Assembly (NCBI RefSeq): GCF_000003815.2
Contig: NC_049979.1
Span: 35,249,400 to 35,313,399 of the forward strand
DNA from: Branchiostoma floridae
Lineage: Eukaryota > Chordata > Leptocardii > Amphioxiformes > Branchiostomatidae
Reading direction: 5' to 3'
Length of the DNA stretch: 64,000 nt
Shown here: positions 59,201-61,030 of the stretch, in pieces
Layout of the letters: every line of letters starts with the position of its first letter
How positions within the stretch are numbered: position 1 is the first letter of the stretch
The notes under the pieces: model-generated
Seen by the model: only the letters and a program-made list of their open reading frames with translations
Databases searched by the model: none
What the model was told of the DNA's origin: nothing
Program-made: the position numbers and the translations under genes

Positions 59201-61030
59201 GAACCTTTCGACTTGTTTCACAGGAGCTCCATTCAGGGCATCAATCTTGCCAATTTGATTAAAACAGATGTACAGTCAAACCTGTCTATAGTGACCACTC
59301 AAGGGACCGGACAAATTTGGCCACTATAGACAGGTGGCCTCTGTATAGAGGTGGTAACTTGTAGATAAAATACCCAAGGGACCGACAAAAAGTGGCCACT
59401 ATGGACAGATGGCCCCTCTGTAGAGGTGGCCCCTAATACAGGTTTGACTGTACAGTCAAACCTGTCTATAGTGGCCACTCAAGGGACCGGACAAATTTGG
59501 CCACTATAGACAGGTGGCCTCTGTATAGAGGTGGTAACTTGTAGATAAAATACCCAAGGGACCGACAAAAAGTGGCCACTATGGACAGGTGGCCCCTCTG
59601 TAGAGGTGGCCCCTAATACAGGTTTGACTGTATTCAGTTTTTTTAACATTAACATAGAGACCAATCCCTGAAGCTGCCTCTTCCAGCGCATGTAATAGTT
59701 TTTCAGCATGTGCAATTTTGTCGGCAAGTAATGCCAAGTCATCTGCATAATCAGCATCTGTGATCTTCTTAGCTGGATATCTACTGCTCCTGGCTTTCTG
59801 TAAGGTGAACCCAAAGTCGTTGTGTGTGTCCACAGAGGTACGAAGAACATAATCCAGAGCAAGAATGAAAAGAAATGGGGCTAGAGTATCCCCCTGTAAG
59901 ACCCCTGCATGGATATGAAAAAAGTCTGTGTCACCATCAGGAGATCGCACCATGGAAGTGGTATTCTTATACATCATCATTATTGCATTTACAGTTTCTC
60001 CAGGGATTCCGTAGGCTTCCAGAATTTCGGCTAACTTCCCTCTGTGAAGACAGTCAAATGCTTTTGAGAAGTCTACGAACAGCATGACTGCTTCTAAGTT
60101 CTTCGCTTTCACCCCTTCAATGATCCTTCTCACTGTTAAGCTCTGCCCTAGTGTTGATCTATTCTGTCTGAATCCATTCTGGTTTGGTCTCAGCACTTTT
60201 TCTACTTCAGGTTGGATTCTATTGCGTAACATTGCATTGTAGACTTTAGCAGCGATAGGCATGAGGGTGATGCCCCTGTAGTTTGCAGTGAGTGACAGAT
60301 CTCCTTTCTTCGGAAAAGGAAGGATGCACCCTTTCGTCCAAATCTGGATAGAATTTTGCAAGTACATTCTATGAATGGAGTTATGTATCAAACTCGTGTA
60401 CTTATATCATTCTGAAACTACATTTTGTGATTTATACCAATCAACTTTTAAAATGTCATGTAAACCCGTTTTTTTTGGGGGGGGGGCGAAATCGCTAAAG
60501 GGGGGCGAGGTAGGGGGGCGAGATCACTAGCCGGGGAGGGCGAGATTGCTAGTGATTTCGCCCCCGGGGGGGCGAGATCACGGGGGGGGGGGGCGAGATC
60601 GCTGTCACACCGATACCCACTTCTAAATTGCTGTGAATGACGACTGAATTTGCTGTTTGTCAGAAGGTTATCATTTCAGAACTCACAGAGAGAAAATTTA
60701 ACTCATTTAATATGCAATATACAATGTACAATAATTTCAAACCATGCATCACCAACCTGAAATGTACTTATATTAGACAATTTCCTTGCTCTTGTACTGT
60801 GCAAGGACTAGGTCTTGTGCCTTGCAAGGACCTTGTACTTTGTGACTTTACACTAAAGAATGATTATGTAAGTTGATTATTGCTGCAGACTGGAGGTCAG
60901 CCACAATCTGTGCCCCTGGCAAACATGACTGGAGCCATGGCAGGTGTCTGATCTGTGTTGTGTGTGGAGAATGTACGGAGCATGGAAAACTGTGTCATGC
61001 ACCAGGAAGGCCAAACAACAGTCCTGGCAG
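11138..61030 (+). CDS. Death-NHR-SH3_15(x8)-Cys-rich protein, 24 exons, 3' incomplete
   Basis: Spliced host gene; coding starts at ATG 11170. Joining the 24 exons listed separately gives 3530 coding nt (1176 codons plus 2 nt) with no stop, and all junctions are GT/AG with matching phase. Domains by residue: Death about 17-96, linker 100-158, NHR about 191-345, SH3_15 domains 1-2 (346-557), Cys module 1 (558-about 630), SH3_15 domains 3-8 (648-1129), Cys module 2 start (1130-1176). From the families: NHR domains of Neuralized and REP (SH3_15) domains of Mind bomb bind Notch-ligand tails, and Death domains mediate homotypic signalling contacts. A cytosolic adaptor or ubiquitin-ligase role is inference, since no RING or ankyrin repeat is inside the window. 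No signal peptide or membrane segment is seen. The 3' exons lie beyond 64000 or were not recognised. Confidence 0.86.
11224..11410 (-). mobile_element. LINE 3'-end fragment with zinc finger and (GAT)n tail
   Basis: Minus strand encodes LPCTKCPRLFHTALGLSSHL then RHRHQQSTNETGWT and a stop, followed by a (GAT)n tail seen as catcatcat on the + strand at 11229-11247. Same arrangement as the finger end of the fragment at 9358. Lies in the intron after exon 1. Confidence 0.7.
12084..12341 (+). CDS. Exon 2: Death domain
   Basis: Phase 1-1 exon, residues 14-99. The protein contains the Death-fold signature: MKWKDLARKLGFTEAHLQVF, then SCLEMLNSWRQ, then VDTLKEALVDAKLKNIADHL. These match helices 2, 3, 5 and 6 of the family, including the conserved Trp-x-x-Leu-Ala and the M-x-x-x-W block. 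Acceptor ctctatacag and donor G|GTGATT. The exon encodes essentially the whole domain, so it is a self-contained cassette. It may contact other Death-domain adaptors; which ones cannot be told from sequence. Confidence 0.88.
12783..12959 (+). CDS. Exon 3: Asn/Thr-rich linker
   Basis: Phase 1-1, residues 100-158, acceptor tttgttctag, donor G|GTAAGT. Polar and low-hydrophobic (INNTTSDKEG, NSNTNPVDVNTTGPSN), with a short amphipathic end (LAQMVIDLTRH). No domain recognised; probably a flexible spacer between Death and NHR. Both splice sites and phase fit the neighbours. Confidence 0.78.
13660..14860. mobile_element. Imperfect inverted-repeat element carrying a nested MITE
   Basis: Left end has atcagtcctggaataacac (13683), the right end attccaggactgat (14817) as its inverted partner. 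Several gactgacagtc motifs lie in both arms. Interrupted by the MITE at 14271-14460. No coding capacity seen. Lies in the intron between exons 3 and 4. Confidence 0.55.
14271..14460. mobile_element. Harbinger-like MITE, 190 bp
   Basis: Terminal inverted repeats of about 50 bp starting AGCCCCCTTTACAAATCAAT, with gctcggccgagttgtcagcg inside each arm. Flanked by the trinucleotide TTA on both sides (14268-14270 and 14461-14463). A TTA duplication fits PIF/Harbinger elements. No ORF. Confidence 0.8.
14987..15547 (+). CDS. Exon 4: Neuralized homology repeat (NHR)
   Basis: Phase 1-1 exon, residues 159-345. After an acidic Ser/Ala-rich lead, the NHR runs from about residue 191. Family motifs in order: MLQFHPTVHG, FNNSICFSSAPVKIGEKI, TLRFGFTSRDPDS, YPNLAHEPRYWVKPVP, VRFAIDGEDKGMFFNTVD and LWAVVDVHGSAVAVQLV. 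The length (~155 residues) is that of one full NHR, all on a single exon. In Neuralized proteins this domain binds Notch-ligand cytoplasmic tails. Acceptor taatgtttcag, donor G|GTAAAT. The next exon is 11 kb downstream. Confidence 0.93.
15548..18685. other. Intron sequence; no gene recognised
   Basis: First part of the 11 kb intron after the NHR exon. Short open frames only, none with a recognisable motif. I looked for further phase-1 exons with NHR or SH3_15 motifs and found none. Confidence 0.45.
18686..18892 (-). CDS. Last exon of an uncharacterised intronic antisense gene
   Basis: On the minus strand the acceptor tttctctttag precedes 68 codons and a TAG stop. It encodes a charged, helical, basic segment: ENSLQRELDKAKEACLDPLV, then LLRLQEKAIRVGAKRSVVER, then YKNLANFVLENPSKTNMW. 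It starts in phase 0 and joins in frame to the donor at 20259. No family recognised. The exon has no internal Met, so ORF scans that need a start codon miss it. It lies wholly inside the large intron of the Death-NHR gene. Confidence 0.65.
   Translation of the reverse strand, partial: ENSLQRELDKAKEACLDPLVHRYPAKLHGPLLRLQEKAIRVGAKRSVVERYKNLANFVLENPSKTNMW
19620..20130. repeat. ~60 bp tandem repeat in the antisense gene intron
   Basis: About eight diverged copies of a unit containing gggagatacaacttcaaccc and gcccgtccaggaaaacaaag, at 19683, 19740, 19801, 19862, 19923, 19996, 20053 and 20115. Spacing about 57-73 bp. Open frames across it on both strands are repeat translations. Confidence 0.88.
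20259..20823 (-). CDS. First coding exon of the intronic antisense gene, frameshifted
   Basis: GC-rich exon ending at donor GAG|GTTAGT. Two overlapping frames look coding. From 20823 (or the better-placed ATG at 20760, MSAPAPPVLRGDATL) the first frame gives helical, acidic sequence (LSDDELAERLETLTGENSVF; HETIVRLAHFLIMAANDAAA) and closes near 20275. The second frame supplies PPPAKKAKPVPLEGDSSSGS (basic patch then Ser/acid tract) and is the one that splices in phase to exon 18686-18892. A +1 shift around 20360-20390 is needed to join them, so this is either a sequence error, a polymorphism or a decaying gene. Function unknown; a mobile-element ORF cannot be excluded. Confidence 0.5.
20830..22345. 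other. Spacer; candidate divergent upstream region of the antisense gene
   Basis: No coding sequence recognised. 21128-21205 holds a short inverted repeat (tagcctggataccat at 21130 against ttggatacca-ggcta at 21190). It is reminiscent of element ends but too short to classify. Confidence 0.35.
22470..22980. repeat. Palindrome array 1 (about 14 units)
   Basis: Units of the form CAGCACTGG-n4/6-CCAGTGCTG, each a 9-10 bp arm hairpin with a short variable loop, mostly about 31 bp apart with spacers such as aacttttccga. Several loops differ while keeping the arms. Lies in the left half of the element 22351-24054. Confidence 0.9.
23455..23720. repeat. Palindrome array 2 (about 8 units)
   Basis: Same unit as array 1 (cagcactggatttccagtgc-tg), about 31 bp spacing, spacers such as aaacgtcct. 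The two arrays are separated by about 470 bp of unrelated AT-rich DNA. Confidence 0.9.
24060..26708. other. Intron sequence; no gene recognised
   Basis: Right part of the 11 kb intron. 24946-25305 has overlapping open frames on the minus strand without recognisable motifs. Nothing else supported. Confidence 0.4.
26709..26833 (+). CDS. Exon 5: SH3_15 domain 1, first half
   Basis: Phase 1-0, residues 346-387, acceptor atgctatcag, donor AAG|GTAAAG. Encodes EGDQVQLQDVEIQTLRAMHD, the strand-turn pattern that opens mind bomb REP domains (x-G-D-x-V-x-V ... L-x-x-L). Opens the first four-exon SH3_15 cassette, which here has an extra exon (29326-29391). Confidence 0.82.
26865..27914. mobile_element. 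Inverted-repeat element, GGTGGGTACTGGTAC termini
   Basis: Left terminus ggtgggtactggtac near 26868, inverse gtaccagtacccacccc at 27896-27912. Blocks such as ggacctggacctaatcctctg near the right end recur at 37330-37400. Begins about 30 bp after the donor of exon 5. No coding sequence. Confidence 0.65.
27915..29325. other. Intron sequence; short tandem repeat
   Basis: 28092-28132 has about four copies of acaggaaacc. No further exon or element ends recognised. Confidence 0.4.
29326..29391 (+). CDS. Exon 6: glycine-rich loop of SH3_15 domain 1
   Basis: 22 codons, phase 0-0, acceptor gtacattgcag, donor CAA|GTAAGT. Encodes GSHGGGSGGGGIEADDISQ, aligned with the HGG(W/Y)...M loop present inside the first-half exon of domains 7 and 8. 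In this domain only, the loop is cut into its own exon and enlarged with glycine. Skipping it would keep frame, so it could be an alternative exon. Confidence 0.72.
29785..29867 (+). CDS. Exon 7: SH3_15 domain 1, second half
   Basis: Phase 0-2, residues 410-436. Encodes GEVGIATRIDSNEDKVHVFF, the G-x-V-G-x-V ... D-V-x-V-x-F core of the fold. Acceptor gtttacccag, donor GG|GTAAGT. The domain is closed by the first residues of the next coding exon, which lies beyond a 5.4 kb intron holding a retroelement. Confidence 0.85.
30176..30196 (+). promoter_or_regulatory. TATA-like box in repeat A1
   Basis: cttgggtataataaaatata about 80 bp before the Gag ATG. The second copy at 34176-34187 reads tataaatataag. 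The repeat-borne position suggests the element carries its own promoter. Confidence 0.4.
30262..30693 (+). CDS. Retroelement Gag, exon 1 (Ala/Pro/Gln-rich)
   Basis: ATG at 30262 opens 144 codons of low-complexity protein: MSQVPQQPRAGGIRAAAAAV, with two perfect tandem copies of GPQAAIAAPQ (30512-30570). Ends at donor GAG|GTAAAA, phase 0. Probably a disordered N-terminal region of Gag. Long open frames on the opposite strand are GC shadows. Confidence 0.65.
31138..31575. repeat. 17 bp minisatellite, about 22 copies, in the Gag intron
   Basis: Unit ggtctgtgtgacaaaat is almost perfectly repeated from about 31204 to 31571. It is preceded by five copies of a related 15 bp unit gctggtctgtgcaac (31140-31204). 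Read in any frame it gives long artificial ORFs, because 17 is not a multiple of 3 and no unit contains stops in the minus frames. Confidence 0.97.
31713..32501 (+). CDS. Retroelement Gag, exon 2 (coiled coil, repeats, CCHC knuckle)
   Basis: Acceptor ttctgctacag at 31712, phase 0. 262 codons: helical region SILQDLRRIAARPDDLFEAS and LEEFQASAEELREHRNSSRL; then a Met/Gln/Phe/Pro-rich array (QNTQFPMQ-like octads, about ten copies, 32110-32350); and a C-terminal zinc knuckle CYECGSYNHLVAMC (C-x2-C-x4-H-x4-C) followed by a stop. The knuckle identifies a nucleic-acid-binding Gag. Confidence 0.8.
   Translation, partial: ELWQLVRIQTTVDGISRGRRSVDSILQDLRRIAARPDDLFEASTTLQLVDDLIEAATREKHKKLEEFQASAEELREHRNSSRLKRAVKEVFSSEVVRKVNKRLAPIFGDDSNSDTQPSISVIQAAPVQAWPVPVQNAQFPGQNFQFPVHTQFPAQNFSMQNPQFPFQNTQFPLAMHNTLFPMQNTQYPMQNTQLPMQNTQFPMQSTMFPMQYPQVMQQPQGLVLPQPQVMSVHKSSGRSGNNRRCYECGSYNHLVAMCPRLK
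32502..33470. repeat. Degenerate tandem repeat in the retroelement body
   Basis: Successive loose copies of a ~60-65 bp unit with gtagaaagatgattttgtgag and gttaatgatc (32640-32960). No open frame. Reverse transcriptase would normally be expected in this part of an autonomous relative. Confidence 0.5.
33471..33649 (+). CDS. Possible further exon of the retroelement
   Basis: After acceptor cattgtttcag one frame is open to a TAG at 33647: RRKYEFLVPEWELETPFDPE then RAAQSKQTAHSWVNWEGKPW. Acidic and Trp-rich; no family recognised. The matching donor is not certain. Confidence 0.4.
34850..35110. repeat. Dispersed repeat related to 47990-48375
   Basis: Shares the blocks tgacccatgac, caaact(t)agccg, gagccacat and gcttagtatgaa with 47990-48375. 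Non-coding. Ends about 200 bp before exon 8. Confidence 0.5.
35318..35552 (+). CDS. Exon 8: end of SH3_15 domain 1 and start of domain 2
   Basis: Phase 2-0, residues 437-515. Starts with WRLSSALLRKV, the closing motif that corresponds to W-x-x-x-P-A-A-L-x-K-V. It then opens domain 2 with EGDLVKITTDLEIVKSVQK. A second copy of that opening follows (DDVLTIAADVTNVKKVQK) before the donor AAG|GTGGGT, making this exon longer than its three paralogues (157-166 nt). Acceptor gacttgtccaag. Confidence 0.85.
36153..36279 (+). CDS. Exon 9: SH3_15 domain 2, second half
   Basis: Phase 0-1, residues 516-557. Encodes ILGKIGRVQGVGKNGDIVVR and the closing ILKPHAVEKI. Acceptor tgtataacag, donor G|GTAAGT. Completes the first SH3_15 pair. 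Confidence 0.88.
36280..37009. other. Intron sequence; no gene recognised
   Basis: G-run at 36415-36432 and a duplicated ccatcttgga block (36705 and 36850). Open frames have no motifs. Confidence 0.4.
37010..37430. mobile_element. Relative of the 26865 element, short copy
   Basis: Right part carries ggtccggacctggacctgac and tgtaccgttacccaccccc, matching 27840-27912. Left part has ggaccggtccag. Non-coding. Confidence 0.55.
37664..37790 (+). CDS. Exon 10: cysteine-rich module 1, first half
   Basis: Phase 1-2, residues 558-599. Pattern C-A-x-G-x-H-x-W-x-x-G ... C-x2-C-x2-C-T-x2-G-x2-C ending in SPG; key stretch VCVQCGKCTAEGAKC. Cys/His spacing suggests zinc binding. I do not recognise the family. 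Acceptor cattttgcag, donor AG|GTATGG. Confidence 0.85.
38181..40279. mobile_element. 2.1 kb element with long inverted repeats
   Basis: Outer termini GGCCCCGTTCATGATGCAAA with the inverse at the right end, matching over about 45 bp. Inner inverted blocks (tgtgaaaattcaagcgtc at 38580 against gcttgaattttcacatagga at 39958) extend the arms to about 450 bp. Flanked by TTT on both sides. A fragment of the right end recurs at 56680-56805. 38966-39202 holds a 78-codon frame (SDYVKKREEEKYKM end) with no recognised domain. Lies between exons 10 and 11. Confidence 0.7.
40357..40499 (+). CDS. Exon 11: cysteine-rich module 1, second half plus linker
   Basis: Phase 2-1, residues 600-647. Encodes SCCGCRSKDAGCVYCRLCKS followed by CAG, then a non-cysteine linker (EFMQNWTMNLYNQFE). 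Together with exon 10 it gives a Cys-rich unit of about 70 residues framed by phase-1 introns. Acceptor gttttccag, donor G|GTGCAG. Confidence 0.85.
40500..41155. other. Intron sequence; no gene recognised
   Basis: Simple catcatcatcat tract at 40707. Nothing else recognised. Confidence 0.4.
41156..41274 (+). CDS. Exon 12: SH3_15 domain 3, first half
   Basis: Phase 1-0, residues 648-687. Encodes ERGDEVKVTLDRDTFRKLQ and ends WDEDMVK, in place of the HGG loop seen in domains 1, 5, 7 and 8. Acceptor ggtttattag, donor AAG|GTACAT. Opens the second cassette. Confidence 0.84.
41275..42077. other. Intron sequence; no gene recognised
   Basis: AT-rich, with one 100-codon + strand frame (41676-41978) lacking motifs and splice support. 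Confidence 0.4.
42078..42151 (+). CDS. Exon 13: SH3_15 domain 3, second half
   Basis: Phase 0-2, residues 688-711. Encodes IIGVPGTVTLHLGNHVLVRL, shorter than its paralogues but with the G-x-V and V-x-V-R core. Acceptor tacatgtag, donor TG|GTAAGA; the split codon restores Trp with the next exon. Confidence 0.83.
42389..42545 (+). CDS. Exon 14: end of SH3_15 domain 3 and start of domain 4
   Basis: Phase 2-0, residues 712-764. Closing motif WVPLFAGCLTK, then KKGDLVRVIMDEERLKQLQ. Acceptor tctgtatag, donor CAA|GTACAT. Same layout as exons 8, 18 and 22. The next intron is 6.2 kb and full of nested elements. Confidence 0.84.
42645..43091. mobile_element. Inverted-repeat element with AGTGGTGC termini
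   Basis: Left end atagtggtgcatacc (42648), right end gctacgcaccactat. ATGTAC occurs next to both ends. Interior holds repeated ggtcaggtccgga and gaccttaagtc-type blocks similar to the 26865 and 37010 elements. Confidence 0.6.
43130..43345. repeat. CCAATCAGAAGG-type dispersed element, copy B
   Basis: Starts tatcatatagccaggcgctg and holds ggaccaatcagaaggac plus four alternating copies of (tcgatttgcatcgacacc / its inverse). Related to 2106-2330, 44503-44540 and 51109-51150. Confidence 0.65.
43420..44260. other. Non-coding repeat-derived DNA
   Basis: 43430-43510 has direct/inverse cttgc-gcaag motifs and G/C runs. 44060-44160 is the second copy of the dispersed repeat at 2000-2105. 44242-44260 (ggctatatgataataac) is the left stub of the element split by the hAT-like insertion. 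Confidence 0.5.
44503..44545. repeat. CCAATCAGAAG-type dispersed element end
   Basis: tatcatatagccaggggatg then ggccaatcagaagtcc, matching the left ends at 43137 and 51109. Confidence 0.55.
45164..45960 (-). mobile_element. Penelope-like element, GIY-YIG end only
   Basis: Minus-strand frame 45923-45537 ends with the nuclease start: SRCGVVYHITCQGKTNKGPC then KETYIGETERALKTRF (the GIY and YIG equivalents are VVY and YIG). After a frameshift/deletion near 45555 it continues at 45535 with VAQHIHIESPGHSVSLDKVK, EAVYIRAHRPTLNRDGGRHR and LSDTYDPLL. This domain C-terminal to a reverse transcriptase is diagnostic of Penelope-like elements. The reverse transcriptase is missing by 5' truncation. Confidence 0.85.
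45207..46015. repeat. Perfect 70 bp inverted repeat bracketing the Penelope-like fragment
   Basis: 45207-45276 and 45946-46015 are exact reverse complements (ttatagaaattgctaaactt at the left start). The left copy is the element's own 3' coding end (RKFRVSPYINSVLERKFSNF). The right copy is the same segment turned round at the truncated 5' end. Confidence 0.95.
46202..46380. mobile_element. Foldback MITE, copy 1
   Basis: Arms gggttaatgaccc...tggtgtcataacgcctggtc and its inverse ggaccaggcgttatgacacc...gggtcattaaccct, about 65 bp each. Relatives at 47015-47160 and 51541-51722. Its right end was the target of the LINE at 46381. Confidence 0.8.
46381..46880 (-). mobile_element. 5'-truncated LINE 3' end with 10 bp TSD
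   Basis: Starts at the left with a T17 run (its poly(A) tail). Flanked by CATTAACCCT on both sides (46371-46380 and 46881-46890). The minus strand encodes the end of a reverse transcriptase ORF: ESVLHFMLYCPLYIHQRSEF then FGNLADLLGHRVNLNN. The rest is 3' UTR (gcgccacat motifs). Confidence 0.88.
47015..47160. mobile_element. Foldback MITE, copy 2
   Basis: gttaatgacctgcctgttcc ... tttgctataaccacc / tgattttatgacaccatata...gggtcattaaccc. Together with the stub at 44242-44260 it forms the sequence into which the hAT-like element inserted. Confidence 0.75.
47161..48791. other. Intron sequence; dispersed repeat at 47990-48375
   Basis: 47990-48375 matches 34850-35110 in blocks. 47318-47700 has open frames without recognised motifs. 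The last part leads to the acceptor of exon 15. Confidence 0.45.
48792..48909 (+). CDS. Exon 15: SH3_15 domain 4, second half
   Basis: Phase 0-1, residues 765-803. Acceptor catgcatgtag, donor G|GTAAAG. Frame chosen by phase: GKTGCVKKVLKRFVQVKFHF and the clear closing motif LQWINRAALIKV. The other open frame here hits a stop and shows no family motif. Ends the second SH3_15 pair. Confidence 0.83.
49235..49440. repeat. Small non-coding element (tgcagaaatgttcgc type)
   Basis: tactgtaaatgcagaaatgttcgcag opening, inverted cgaac/gttcg blocks inside, and closing aaatgcatttattttactgt. Resembles short inverted-repeat elements; family not identified. Confidence 0.5.
49473..49594 (+). CDS. Exon 16: SH3_15 domain 5, first half
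   Basis: Phase 1-0, residues 804-844. Encodes LKAGDCVKVAVDVETF and the loop QHGHGGSVHPTWN with the HGG signature. Acceptor gatgttaacag, donor AAT|GTGAGT. Opens the third cassette, the most compact of the four (49473-50962). Confidence 0.88.
49963..50039 (+). CDS. Exon 17: SH3_15 domain 5, second half
   Basis: Phase 0-2, residues 845-869. Encodes METAGVIKYIDIDGDAFTCF. Acceptor tttttttacag, donor AG|GTTAAG. Confidence 0.87.
50289..50454 (+). CDS. Exon 18: end of SH3_15 domain 5 and start of domain 6
   Basis: Phase 2-0, residues 870-925. Closing motif RWIINPASLEKV, acidic spacer EDIVEEDSSELN, then VNHWVKVDADKARIKQVQ and AAGPWDDVFYA. Acceptor ttttacaaccag, donor GCT|GTAAGT. Confidence 0.9.
50848..50962 (+). 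CDS. Exon 19: SH3_15 domain 6, second half
   Basis: Phase 0-1, residues 926-963. Encodes AAGKVGLVTKVNPSRKIVFI and closing VLVKRASLK. Acceptor ctcatccag, donor G|GTAAGA. Confidence 0.87.
50963..51540. other. Intron sequence with a CCAATCAGAAGG-type element
   Basis: tatcatatagccagacgaag then gaccaatcagaaggctcc at 51109-51150. The following DNA has no recognised gene. Confidence 0.45.
51541..51722. mobile_element. Foldback MITE, copy 3
   Basis: gataacgttaatgtcccgct at the left, ggcgggtcattaaccctaca at the right. More diverged internally than copies 1 and 2. Ends about 200 bp before exon 20. Confidence 0.65.
51917..52050 (+). CDS. Exon 20: SH3_15 domain 7, first half
   Basis: Phase 1-0, residues 964-1008. 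Encodes ARGDLVKISVSLDQLKSLQ and the loop DGHGGYKVDMEK, very close to the mind bomb REP consensus. Acceptor tatttggcag, donor AAG|GTACAA. Opens the fourth cassette. Confidence 0.92.
52051..52883. repeat. Intron with pyrimidine-rich tandem repeat
   Basis: 52370-52512 holds about three copies of a unit with ttcgcactttctgtacattc. Remaining intron sequence shows nothing recognisable. Confidence 0.6.
52884..52963 (+). CDS. Exon 21: SH3_15 domain 7, second half
   Basis: Phase 0-2, residues 1009-1034. Encodes GQPGSVGFIDDDGDVYVRFR. Acceptor tattatacag, donor AG|GTAGGA. Confidence 0.9.
52964..54307. other. Intron sequence; no gene recognised
   Basis: Short open frames only (for example 53648-53923), no motif or splice support. 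Confidence 0.4.
54308..54467 (+). CDS. Exon 22: end of SH3_15 domain 7 and start of domain 8
   Basis: Phase 2-0, residues 1035-1088. Closing motif LCFNPAALTKV, then VGDLVQIESDLERFKALQ and EEHGGYVDQMAK. This exon best shows the mind bomb REP signature. Acceptor tttaattgcag, donor AAG|GTACGC. A 1.8 kb inverted-repeat element lies 88 bp downstream. Confidence 0.94.
54556..56375. mobile_element. Inverted-repeat element with 9 bp TSD, long copy
   Basis: Same termini as 9828-10260 (TAGCCTGGGTACCATCCGGA / inverse ending cccaagcta). Flanked by GGTCAACAG (54547-54555) and GGTAAACAG (56376-56384), 8 of 9 matching. The left 230 bp and right 220 bp align with the short copy. About 1.36 kb between them is extra and lacks a recognisable transposase. 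Lies between exons 22 and 23. Confidence 0.75.
56675..56805. repeat. Fragment of the 38181-40279 element end
   Basis: Contains cgcaacaacctcagcggg, gaactgaaacagtttgca and tttgcattacgaatagggcc, matching 40105-40279. Only this end is present. Confidence 0.55.
56992..57115 (+). CDS. Exon 23: SH3_15 domain 8, second half
   Basis: Phase 0-1, residues 1089-1129. Encodes LCGKTGRVLSIADSKRVQVK and closing IRTFNPDLLRKM. Acceptor gatattacag, donor G|GTTAGT. Last SH3_15 half found. Confidence 0.9.
57260..57965. repeat. ~163 bp tandem repeat, about 4.3 copies
   Basis: cccctgtaccctggtattac recurs at 57411, 57573, 57739 and 57899, followed each time by gagctgaaatttgacagaga and cacttttggtgtacagt. Further diverged material at 58500-58600. 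Minus-strand open frames up to 186 codons here are repeat translations. Confidence 0.92.
58472..60391 (-). mobile_element. LINE reverse transcriptase with C-terminal region, split by MITE dimer
   Basis: Minus strand: KGCILPFPKKGDLSLTANYR, NGFRQNRSTLGQSLTVRRII, AVMLFVDFSKAFDCLHRGKL, GVLQGDTLAPFLFILALDYV and DADYADDLALLAD. After removal of the MITE dimer the frame continues VKKTEY-ICFNQIGKIDAL, ERFSYLGSDISSTERDILIR, one TAG stop (58979-58981), then RTRFAGHCFRNKAELASGRI and GRPRLTYIDQLARDVGL. The 3' end has a (GAT)n tail at 58627-58640. The endonuclease is absent. Confidence 0.9.
59273..59630. mobile_element. Tc1/mariner-type MITE, head-to-tail dimer
   Basis: Two 178 bp units, 59273-59450 and 59453-59630, each starting CAGTCAAACCTGTCTATAGT and ending with the inverse ACAGGTTTGACTG. 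TA lies on the left, between and on the right (59271, 59451, 59631). Units differ at only a few positions. Excision leaving one TA restores the host LINE frame. Confidence 0.95.
60470..60605. repeat. G-run tandem repeat (ggggcgagatc)
   Basis: Repeated gggggggcgagatcgct-like units with at least eight runs of four or more G on the + strand. Can form G-quadruplexes. About 290 bp before exon 24. Confidence 0.85.
60889..61030 (+). CDS. Exon 24: cysteine-rich module 2, first half
   Basis: Phase 1-2, residues 1130-1176. Pattern matches exon 10: CAPGKHDWSHGRC, then ICVVCGECTEHGKLC, ending NSPG. Acceptor attgctgcag, donor AG|GTACAA. By analogy the partner exon with the C-x-x-C repeats should follow. 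I did not find it before 64000, so the gene probably continues past the window. Confidence 0.88.

Noticed and set aside
11138-61030. Naming the gene mib or neuralized
   Set aside because: No MZM/ZZ region, ankyrin repeats or RING are visible, and neither family contains both NHR and SH3_15 with a Death domain, so a symbol would mislead.
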